DNA of 9,509 nt, taken from NCBI GenBank assembly GCA_017400415.1, contig JAFPTE010000211.1:1-9509 (forward strand), in the 5' to 3' direction. A program made the position numbers and the translations under genes. The notes under the pieces were generated by a model. It saw nothing but the letters and a program-made list of their open reading frames with translations. It was not told where the DNA came from and made no database searches. How positions within the stretch are numbered: position 1 is the first letter of the stretch; every line of letters starts with the position of its first letter. Below, in pieces: positions 1 through 5,209 of this stretch. This DNA is from Oscillospiraceae bacterium (lineage in GTDB: Bacteria > Bacillota > Clostridia > Oscillospirales > Oscillospiraceae).

Positions 1-359
1 CCGCCGAACTTGCCGCCGGCGTGGAGCACGGTGAACACCACCTCCAGGGCGCTTTTTCCGGTCTGGCCCTGGGTGTCCACGGGGATGCCACGGCCGTTAT
101 CCGTGACGGTTATGGTGTCCCCCTCGTTGATGGTGACCTCGATATGGGTGCAGTAGCCCGCCAGCGCCTCGTCAATGGAGTTGTCCACAATCTCATAGAC
201 CAGGTGGTGCAGGCCGGAGGGGCCTGTGGAGCCTATATACATGCCCGGCCGCTTCCGCACCGCCTCCAGCCCCTCCAGAACCTGGATCTGGCTGGCGTCA
301 TAGTCCTCCGTCACCTTCTGGGTGAGGCCGGTCATTTCAATGATGTCGTTTTCTGCCAT
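1..359 (-). CDS. gyrB: DNA gyrase subunit B, N-terminal part (truncated by window edge)
   Basis: This is the ATPase subunit of DNA gyrase, which with GyrA introduces negative supercoils. Only the first 119 codons plus two bases are present; the gene runs off the low-coordinate edge. The visible part is the start of the GHKL ATPase domain: [10 protein letters not shown] (about residues 35-44), the N box E56-I-V-DNSIDEA with Asn60, the DNGRGIP motif (87-93) whose Asp87 should contact the adenine, and the beginning of the ATP lid, LHAGGKFGG (from 112). The start at 359 is ATG and is preceded 8 nt upstream by GAAGGG (373-368), a usable ribosome binding site. It lies 21 nt after the remB stop and is probably co-transcribed with dnaN-recF-remB. 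GyrB is favoured over ParE by its position beside recF and by the overall sequence; with only the N-terminus this is not formally proven, but I am very confident. Confidence 0.97.
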   Translation of the reverse strand, partial: MAENDIIEMTGLTQKVTEDYDASQIQVLEGLEAVRKRPGMYIGSTGPSGLHHLVYEIVDNSIDEALAGYCTHIEVTINEGDTITVTDNGRGIPVDTQGQTGKSALEVVFTVLHAGGKFG

Positions 360-380
360 AGTCTTTTCCCTTCAAAGTAA

Positions 381-638
381 TCAAAAACGCCAGTCCTCGC
401 TGTCCCACCGGGACTTGAGGGTGGCCGTATTAAGCTGGCTCAGGTAAACCCCGCCGTTTTTCGTCAGCACGAAGGACCGGGGCAGGTCCGCTGCGGCGTT
501 TTCCAGGCTGCCCCTTTTTTCCGCCTGGCTCAGAAGCACCCTCGTCCACTTGCCGGCGGAGGCGTTGTCCAGGTCGAAGACCCCGATCACGTCCTCCCCC
601 CGCAGGACCGTGCTCTGGCCCACGTAAAGGTATTTCAT
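381..638 (-). CDS. remB: RemB-like DUF370 (extracellular matrix regulatory family) protein
   Basis: An 85-residue protein of the RemA/RemB (DUF370, YaaB) family. In Bacillus, RemA is a DNA-binding activator of biofilm matrix operons, and RemB is the related small protein encoded between recF and gyrB; the exact role of RemB is less clear. What is seen: an N-terminal MKYLYVGQSTVLRGEDVIGV resembling the family's opening beta strands, FDLD at 21-24, and the C-terminal segment GGVYLSQLNTATLKSR, matching the family's typical YLSP-x-SS-x-TLKKR ending. Length is normal (about 80-90). The ATG at 638 overlaps the recF stop as ATGA, so it is likely translated by coupling. A longer in-frame reading back to 887 exists but would lie inside recF and has no family similarity, so 638 is preferred. 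No signal peptide or membrane segment. The identification rests on both position and sequence. Confidence 0.88.
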   Translation of the reverse strand: MKYLYVGQSTVLRGEDVIGVFDLDNASAGKWTRVLLSQAEKRGSLENAAADLPRSFVLTKNGGVYLSQLNTATLKSRWDSEDWRF

Positions 639-1747
639 TCCTGCGCCTCCATAGCCCCTGCCCGGACGGTGATTATCCTGCCGCCGGTCCTCTCGGCGAT
701 GAGGCCGGCGTCCTCGCAGCAGGTGATGAACACCTGGCCTCCCATGACTCTGTTCAGAATGAAGCTCTGCCGGGCCGGGTCCAGCTCGCTTAGCACGTCG
801 TCCAGAAGGAGAATGGGGTATTCCCCCCGGCGGGTGAAGTGTATCTCCCGCTCCGCCAGCTTCAGGGAGAGGGCGGCGGTCCTGCACTGGCCCTGGCTGG
901 CGTAGGCTCTGGCGTCCTGGCCGTTTACGGTTATCTCCAGGTCGTCCTTATGGGCGCCGGAGAGGCACAGGCCGGAGGCCCGCTCCGCCTGGCTGTGGGA
1001 CCTGGTGTGCTCCAGGACCTGGTTATATATGGTTTCCACGTCGGCGGAGGTGTCCGTAACGGTTTTGACTGTCCTGTAAGTGCAGCCCAGCTCCTCACCG
1101 GTGGAAAATTCTGCGTGAATCCGCCGGGCCTCCTCCGCAAGCCTTTTTGCGTAGGCTCCCCGGTACCGTATGAGCTCGGCGGAGTACCGGGCCATCTGCA
1201 CGTCGTACTCCGGCAGCAGGTCCAGAAGCTCCGGGTTTTCCTCCCAGTCCCGCAGGATGCGGGTCTTCTGCTCATAGGCCCGGTTGAAGAGGCTGAGACA
1301 CTGGGCGTACCGGGGCCAGAGCTGGCAAAGGCAGCCGTCCATGAGCTTACGCCGGACGGCGGCTCCCTCCCGGATAAGGCCCAGGTCCTCCGGACAGAAA
1401 AGAACTGCGGAAAAGCTCTCGCTGAGCTCGGCGGCGGTTTTCAGCTTCACGCCGTTGGATACCATGGTCCGGCGGCCGCCCCGGCGGAGGGTAATCTCCG
1501 TTTTCCGCTCCCGCTCATAGGAGAAGCCCCGGAGGCTTATGAGGGCGAAATCCCTGTCGAAGCCTATGAGCTCCTTATCGGTCCTGGTGCGGAAGCTCCT
1601 TCCGGTGGCCCCCAGATAAAGGGCCTCCAGAAGATTTGTCTTTCCCTGGGCGTTGTCGCCCACGATGACGTTTACCCCGCCGCCGAAGCTGCAGGAGCTG
1701 AGGGCGTAGTTTCTGAAGCCCTCCAGGGTGATGCTGTCTGCCCTCAT
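635..1747 (-). CDS. recF: DNA replication/repair protein RecF
   Basis: A 370-residue RecF, the usual size. RecF is an ABC-type (SMC-like) ATPase that with RecO and RecR helps load RecA on gapped DNA and supports restart of stalled forks. Visible motifs: the N-terminal LEGFRNY (8-14), Walker A GDNAQGKT (30-37), the ABC signature ASQGQCRT (283-290) and Walker B PILLLDDVLSELD (311-323), followed by the ITCCED switch region (341-346). The signature reads SQGQCRT, where the family generally has SQGQQRT, a substitution next to the catalytic motif that looks mild. An upstream in-frame extension to 1900 would lie inside the preceding S4 gene and encodes unrelated residues, so the ATG at 1747 was chosen; it overlaps the S4 stop as ATGA. 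Its own stop overlaps the remB start in the same way. No obvious strong ribosome binding site precedes it, consistent with translational coupling. Confidence 0.96.
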   Translation of the reverse strand: MRADSITLEGFRNYALSSCSFGGGVNVIVGDNAQGKTNLLEALYLGATGRSFRTRTDKELIGFDRDFALISLRGFSYERERKTEITLRRGGRRTMVSNGVKLKTAAELSESFSAVLFCPEDLGLIREGAAVRRKLMDGCLCQLWPRYAQCLSLFNRAYEQKTRILRDWEENPELLDLLPEYDVQMARYSAELIRYRGAYAKRLAEEARRIHAEFSTGEELGCTYRTVKTVTDTSADVETIYNQVLEHTRSHSQAERASGLCLSGAHKDDLEITVNGQDARAYASQGQCRTAALSLKLAEREIHFTRRGEYPILLLDDVLSELDPARQSFILNRVMGGQVFITCCEDAGLIAERTGGRIITVRAGAMEAQE

Positions 1748-1989
1748 CCGGATATGACTGTGTATTTTTTCCGGGCGAAGGTAATAACGTCCCCGGGCCG
1801 GAGCTTTCTGCCCCGCTGGGTGCAGACTTCGCCGTTCAGGCACACGTCCCCCTCCAGAATGACCTCCTTGGCAAGGCCTCCGGTCTCGCAGGCGCCGCAT
1901 AGCTTCAGAAAGCTGTCAAGCTTTATATAGTCCGTGGAGATGGCTACGTCCTCATTGGGCAGCTCCAGGACCTTTGCCTTTATTCTCAT
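1744..1989 (-). CDS. yaaA: S4 domain-containing RNA-binding protein (YaaA family)
   Basis: An 81-residue protein of the S4-domain family encoded between dnaN and recF in many Firmicutes (yaaA in Bacillus subtilis, linked there to ribosome maturation; unrelated to E. coli yaaA). The S4 fold signature is clear: IKLDSFLKLCGACETGGLAK (22-41), where family members read ITLGQFLKLA...SGGMAK, then LNGEVCTQRGRKLRPGDVI (51-69), the conserved N-x-E...RRGRKL-x-x-GD pattern. The basic QRGRKL stretch is the likely RNA contact. The ATG at 1989 overlaps the dnaN stop as ATGA, and its own stop overlaps the recF start. The length is slightly above the Bacillus homologue because of an N-terminal extension of about ten residues (MRIKAKVLEL). 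The function is inferred from family and position; the exact RNA target cannot be read from the sequence. Confidence 0.9.
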   Translation of the reverse strand: MRIKAKVLELPNEDVAISTDYIKLDSFLKLCGACETGGLAKEVILEGDVCLNGEVCTQRGRKLRPGDVITFARKKYTVISG

Positions 1990-3104
1990 GCTTCACTGCT
2001 CCTCATGCGCACAGGCAGTATCATATAGAGGAAGGAGCGGGAATTGTCCGTGGGGACAATGACGCAGGGAGCCACGGAGGTGGAGAGCTTGATGCAGACC
2101 TTGTCCGTGGGGGCGGCCCGGAGGGCCTCCAGCAGGTAACGGTTATTGAAGCCTATTTCAAGGTTATCCCCGTCTCCCTCGATGGAGCAGCGGTCCTGGG
2201 CCCGGCCCAGGGTGGAGGAGGTTATGAACTCCGCCTCCCCGTCCCGGAAGGTGCAGCGGACGGGGCTCTTGAACTTGTCGGAGATAATGAGGCTCACGCG
2301 CTCCACGCTCTCGATGAGGCTGCGCCTGTCGCAGATAAGGGAGTATTTGGCGTTCTGGGGCACTGCGTTCCTGTAATTGAGGAAGTCGCCCTCCAGCCGG
2401 CGGGAGATGAGCTGATTGGAGCCGATGGTGAACATGATGTGCTTTGTGCCTACGGTGATGCGGGCAATGTCGTCCGAATCGCCGCAGATGCGCTCAGCCT
2501 CGTTCAGGGCAAGGCCCGGCACCACGAAGGAGCTGTCCGCCACGTCTATGCTCTCGGCCTTTTCCTTCCGCAGGGCCAGGCGGTAACCGTCCACGGCCAC
2601 CACGGTGACGAATTCCTTGTCCAGCTCGAAAAGGGCGCCGGTGTGGATGGGTCTGGCCTCGTTATCGGAGATGGCGAAGGAGGTCCGGGAGATGATGTCC
2701 CGCAGAACCCGCTCCTTCAGCTCCAGGGAGTTCTGAAAATCCACGGTGGGCAGGTCCGGGTAATCCTGAGCCGTCATGCCCATGATGGAAAATTCGCTCA
2801 TGCCGCACTTTATCTCGCAGGCGAAGGTGCTTTCGTTGACCGTCATGGAGACCACGTCGTCCGGCAGCTTGCGGATAATATCGCCGAAGATCTTGGCGTT
2901 TATGACCACGTCGCCGGGCTCCGTAACGTCCGCCTGAATGGAGGAGCGGATACCGGTCTTCAGGTCGAAGCCCGTGACCGTGACCCCGTCCTCCGCCTCG
3001 ATGAGGATACCCTCCAGGGACGGAACGGCGCTCTTGACGGCTGCAGCCCGGCTGGCCGTGTTGATGGCCGCCACAAGGGCTGTTTTTTCGCAGGTGAATT
3101 TCAT
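1986..3104 (-). CDS. dnaN: DNA polymerase III subunit beta (sliding clamp)
   Basis: A 372-residue beta clamp, the standard length for three DnaN repeats. The dimeric ring tethers polymerase III to DNA and is the docking platform for many replication and repair proteins. Recognisable family blocks include the N-terminal MKFTCEK, PGDVVINAKIFGDIIRKLP (63-81), the VDGYRLA segment (171-177, usually TDGHRLA), SRRLEGDFLNY (234-244), FNNRYLLEAL (319-328) and the C-terminal MILPVR (361-366) that forms part of the peptide-binding pocket; a short MRSSEA tail follows. The start was placed at ATG 3104 because GGGAGGT (3117-3111) lies 7 nt upstream as a near-perfect ribosome binding site; an alternative TTG at 3119 would place that site inside the gene. 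A 246-bp origin-like spacer separates it from dnaA, and the stop overlaps the S4 protein start (ATGA). Confidence 0.98.
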   Translation of the reverse strand: MKFTCEKTALVAAINTASRAAAVKSAVPSLEGILIEAEDGVTVTGFDLKTGIRSSIQADVTEPGDVVINAKIFGDIIRKLPDDVVSMTVNESTFACEIKCGMSEFSIMGMTAQDYPDLPTVDFQNSLELKERVLRDIISRTSFAISDNEARPIHTGALFELDKEFVTVVAVDGYRLALRKEKAESIDVADSSFVVPGLALNEAERICGDSDDIARITVGTKHIMFTIGSNQLISRRLEGDFLNYRNAVPQNAKYSLICDRRSLIESVERVSLIISDKFKSPVRCTFRDGEAEFITSSTLGRAQDRCSIEGDGDNLEIGFNNRYLLEALRAAPTDKVCIKLSTSVAPCVIVPTDNSRSFLYMILPVRMRSSEA

Positions 3105-3350
3105 TTCAGTACCTCCCAAAAAAGCTAATGCTCGGATTATATATCATATATATCTTTATTTTCAGCAGAACTTGCAGCAGAGGAGAAATCCGGTGGAAAA
3201 CCCCGGAAGACCCCGTAAGGGCCCGGTTTGCGGCAGGGCGTGAATTGTGGAAAAAACCGGCGTTTTCCAAGTGACATAAGTCTTTCCACAAAACTAAACA
3301 TGAAGTTTGAGGTATTCTGTGGAAAGGAGAAGCTTAAAACCGAATGTATC
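3105..3350. other. oriC: Probable replication origin segment (oriC, dnaA-dnaN spacer) with variant DnaA boxes
   Basis: The spacer between dnaA and dnaN is the usual site of the DnaA-box/unwinding part of Firmicutes origins. Five 9-mers related to TTATCCACA are visible. The best is TTTTCCACA on the minus strand (3254-3246, one mismatch). CTTTCCACA occurs at 3282-3290 (plus) and again on the minus strand at 3326-3318; TTTTCCACC is at 3200-3192 (minus) and TTTTCCAAG at 3263-3271 (plus). All carry T at position 3 instead of A, giving a local consensus of YTTTCCACA. An AT-rich stretch at about 3136-3162, on the dnaN side of the boxes, is a candidate DNA unwinding element. No exact TTATCCACA is present. 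The origin call rests on gene context plus box clustering; it has not been tested by skew analysis, because the window is too short and all genes share one strand. Confidence 0.72.
3136..3165 (-). promoter_or_regulatory. Candidate dnaN promoter within the AT-rich tract
   Basis: Reading the minus strand, a perfect TATAAT (3141-3136) is preceded after 18 nt by CTGAAA (3165-3160), a -35 with two departures from TTGACA. Transcription would begin near 3129, giving a leader of about 25 nt that includes the GGGAGGT ribosome binding site. The tract is very AT-rich (alternating TA from about 3136 to 3152), so a TATAAT match is easier to find by chance here, and the same bases could instead serve as the origin unwinding element. 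Both roles are possible together. Confidence 0.45.
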
Positions 3351-4649
3351 TCAGTCGTCCCGGGAGTTGATGTTGGAGGTTATGTCCTTCAGAACCAGGT
3401 TAAAATCCTTCTCCCGGCTGATGCGGGCCTCCACGTTGGAGAGGGAGTTGAGAACGGTGGTGTGGTCCCGGTCAAATATCCTGCCCACGTCCTGAAGGGA
3501 AAGGTTTGTGAGCTGGCGGATAAGGTACATGGCGATATGCCGGGCCTGGGCCACCTCTCTTGTGCGGCTCTTGCCCCGCAGATCCTTGGGTGAGATGCCG
3601 TAATACTTGGCGGTCTCGTCAATAATGTCGTCCGGGGTGGGCACGTAGGCGGTCTTCTCCCGGTACATGTCCTTTAGAATCTCGGAGACGTTGGAAAGGC
3701 TCACCTCGCCGCCCATAAGCTCCCGGTGGGCGTGAATCTTCTTGACGGCGCCCTCCAGTTGCCGGACGTTGGAGGTGATGTTGTCGGCGATGTAGTTCAC
3801 CACGTCCATGGAAAGGTTCATATTGAGCTGCTGGCTCTTGTTCAGGACTATGGCCGCTCTGGTCTCAAAGTCCGGGGTGGATATATCCGCCAGAAGGCCC
3901 ATGGAGAGCCGGGAGCGGATTCTGTCGGAGAGCAGGGCCATCTCCTGAGGGGGCCGGTCGGAGGTGAAGACTATGGTCTTCCTGGCCTCAAAGAGGGTGT
4001 TGAAAATCTGGAAGATCTCCTCCTCCGTGCTCTGCTTTCCGGCGATAATCTGGATATCGTCGATAAGGAGCATGTCGCAGTCCCGGTACTTGATGCGGAA
4101 CTCCTCCTTCCGGCCGTTCTGAATGGCCAGAATGAGCTCATTCATAAAGTCGGCGCCCCGGGCCAGCACCACCTTGAACTCCGGGTGCATCTTCCCGGCC
4201 TCGTGGCGGATGGCGTAGAGCAGATGGGTCTTGCCCAGGCCGCTGGGCCCGTGGATATAGAGGGGGTTATACTGGCTGGGCTGACTCTGGGCCACGGCCT
4301 TTGCCGCAGCGTAGGCAAAGCGGTTGGAGGGGCCCACCACGAAGTTGTCAAAGGTGTAGTCGTCCCCGTCCTGACCCTGGCCGGGCTTTTCCTTCTCCTC
4401 GGGCTTCTTCTCAATGAAGGCAACCTCGTAATCCGCACTGAGCAGCTCCTGCAGGGCCGCCTTTATGTTGGGCAGAAACCGTGAGGAGAGAATGCTGCGC
4501 TTCAGAGAGGAGGGCTCCAGAATGACCAGCCGCTCCGCCGTGAATTCATAAACCTGGGCCGTGTTGAACCAGGTGTCCATGGAGGTGCCGGACACGTCCT
4601 TGGAGACTATTTCCTTTATGTGCTGCCATATTTCCTGATTTGCGTCCAT
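3351..4649 (-). CDS. dnaA: Chromosomal replication initiator protein DnaA
   Basis: A 432-residue DnaA with all four domains. Domain I covers about residues 1-80; a short charged linker follows (domain II, about 81-97, KKPEEKEKPG). The AAA+ domain III has Walker A GPSGLGKT (134-141), Walker B LLIDD (194-198), sensor I TSD (229-231), the arginine-finger region SDRIRSRL (241-248) and sensor II NVRQLEG (294-300). Domain IV is the DNA-binding helix-turn-helix with RTREVAQARHIAMYL (362-376) and RDHTTV (394-399). Just before RDHTT the protein reads IFDRDH, one residue shorter than the common FGGRDH. It binds DnaA boxes and melts the origin; in many bacteria it also represses its own gene. The ATG at 4649 has GGTGA (4658-4654) 4 nt upstream. 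A strong promoter lies at 4741-4713. The length is a little under the Bacillus protein because of the short linker. Confidence 0.98.
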   Translation of the reverse strand: MDANQEIWQHIKEIVSKDVSGTSMDTWFNTAQVYEFTAERLVILEPSSLKRSILSSRFLPNIKAALQELLSADYEVAFIEKKPEEKEKPGQGQDGDDYTFDNFVVGPSNRFAYAAAKAVAQSQPSQYNPLYIHGPSGLGKTHLLYAIRHEAGKMHPEFKVVLARGADFMNELILAIQNGRKEEFRIKYRDCDMLLIDDIQIIAGKQSTEEEIFQIFNTLFEARKTIVFTSDRPPQEMALLSDRIRSRLSMGLLADISTPDFETRAAIVLNKSQQLNMNLSMDVVNYIADNITSNVRQLEGAVKKIHAHRELMGGEVSLSNVSEILKDMYREKTAYVPTPDDIIDETAKYYGISPKDLRGKSRTREVAQARHIAMYLIRQLTNLSLQDVGRIFDRDHTTVLNSLSNVEARISREKDFNLVLKDITSNINSRDD

Positions 4650-4669
4650 CTTTTCACCGTACCCTTGTA

Positions 4670-4692
4670 TGCGCCCTGCTGCCGCAGGCGCA
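4670..4692 (-). promoter_or_regulatory. GC-rich hairpin in the dnaA 5' leader
   Basis: Positions 4670-4679 pair with 4684-4692 (arms TGCGCC-C-TGC and GCAGGCGCA, one bulged C) around a 4-base loop at 4680-4683. If transcription starts near 4706, this hairpin sits inside a leader of about 57 nt and ends about 12 nt before the GGTGA ribosome binding site. No U-tract follows on the minus strand, so it is not an intrinsic terminator. Possible roles are transcript stability, a protein or DnaA-dependent control site, or none; the structure itself is directly visible. Confidence 0.6.
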
Positions 4693-4712
4693 CTCTGTCG
4701 CTATTTTAACGG

Positions 4713-4741
4713 ATTATACCACAAAATCGGGATTTTTTCAA
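4713..4741 (-). promoter_or_regulatory. dnaA promoter (sigma-A type, extended -10)
   Basis: On the minus strand, TTGAAA (4741-4736, one mismatch to TTGACA) is followed after exactly 17 nt by a perfect TATAAT (4718-4713). A TG sits one base before the -10 (TGG-TATAAT), giving an extended -10. Transcription would start near 4706. This is the strongest promoter pattern in the window, and it lies in the only gap upstream of dnaA, just beyond the cdd terminator. Confidence 0.85.
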
Positions 4742-4743
4742 GG

Positions 4744-4768
4744 GATACATTATATAAATATGTATATC
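4744..4768. promoter_or_regulatory. AT-rich imperfect inverted repeat just upstream of the dnaA -35
   Basis: ATACAT (4745-4750) and ATGTAT (4760-4765) form an inverted repeat with a 9-base AT-only centre; the outer bases GAT/ATC extend it imperfectly. It lies directly upstream of the dnaA -35 hexamer, the position of an UP element bound by the RNA polymerase alpha subunit, and it could also be an operator or an easily melted origin segment. No good DnaA box is present in this gap. The function is inference only. Confidence 0.4.
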
Positions 4769-4775
4769 CGGCAAT

Positions 4776-4802
4776 AAAAAAACCCGGACACAGCGTCCGG
4801 GT
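4776..4802 (-). terminator. Intrinsic terminator after cdd
   Basis: An 8-bp perfect stem (4795-4802 with 4782-4789, core GTCCGGG/CCCGGAC), a 5-base loop (4790-4794) and a run of seven T on the minus strand (4782-4776) make a textbook intrinsic terminator. It begins 16 nt after the cdd stop and separates the lipoprotein-cdd unit from the dnaA promoter. Confidence 0.93.
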
Positions 4803-4818
4803 GGGTGAAATAATGCAA

Positions 4819-5208
4819 TTAAAGGAAATCTTTTGTGAAGGAGTGGGGCAGCAGGTCCCGTAGGCGGTAGCTTACGTAGCGGCCATCGCTGCGGGCGCAG
4901 AGGAGCTCAATCTCCGGCGCAAACTCGCAAAGCACCTGGCGGCAGGTGCCGCAGGGCACGCAGTAGTCCGCCGACTGGGAGTAGACCGCAATGCGCAGAA
5001 ATTTTCTCTTCCCCTCGCTTATGGCCTTCAGAACTGCGCAGCGCTCTGCGCAGATGGAGGCGCCCAGGGCGGCGTTTTCCACGTTGCAGCCGGTGAAGAC
5101 CGTGCCGTCCTGGCACTCCAGGGCGGCCCCCACCCGGAACTTTGAATAGGGGGCGTAGGCGTGGATGGAGGCGTGCATAGCCTGGGTAATCAGTTCTCTG
5201 TCTGTCAT
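4819..5208 (-). CDS. cdd: Cytidine deaminase
   Basis: A 129-residue homotetrameric-type cytidine deaminase, which converts cytidine and deoxycytidine to uridine and deoxyuridine in pyrimidine salvage. The zinc site is complete: Cys53-Ala-Glu55 (with Glu55 as the catalytic proton shuttle) and Pro85-Cys86-x-x-Cys89. The substrate-binding stretch YSKFRVGAAL (21-30) and the CNVENAA segment (41-47) are also present. The length and residue numbers match the small Bacillus-type enzyme. The ATG at 5208 was chosen over an in-frame start at 5259 because the family begins at MTDRELI and the longer reading would overlap the upstream gene; AAGGGG (5223-5218) lies 9 nt upstream. The start is 1 nt after the lipoprotein stop, so the two genes are likely co-transcribed, and a terminator follows. 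In Firmicutes cdd often sits near era or other salvage genes; none is visible here. Confidence 0.96.
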   Translation of the reverse strand: MTDRELITQAMHASIHAYAPYSKFRVGAALECQDGTVFTGCNVENAALGASICAERCAVLKAISEGKRKFLRIAVYSQSADYCVPCGTCRQVLCEFAPEIELLCARSDGRYVSYRLRDLLPHSFTKDFL

Positions 5209-5209
5209 A

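Noticed and set aside
181..189. TTGTCCACA inside gyrB as a DnaA box
   Set aside because: It encodes the conserved GyrB DNSID segment and is isolated, so coding constraint explains it.
839..1930. A 363-codon plus-strand frame antisense to recF and yaaA
   Set aside because: It is an antisense shadow of well-supported genes and shows no recognisable domain or ribosome binding site.
1974..3128. A 384-codon open frame on the plus strand antisense to dnaN
   Set aside because: It mirrors dnaN almost exactly, has no family resemblance and low-complexity G/V/D/H-rich composition, and is expected from GC-rich codon usage on the opposite strand.
3726..4484. A 252-codon plus-strand frame antisense to dnaA
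   Set aside because: It lies wholly inside dnaA on the other strand and has the composition of a shadow frame.
4714..4723. TTATACCACA as a DnaA box at the dnaA promoter
   Set aside because: It needs an inserted base to match TTATCCACA and coincides with the -10 element of the dnaA promoter.
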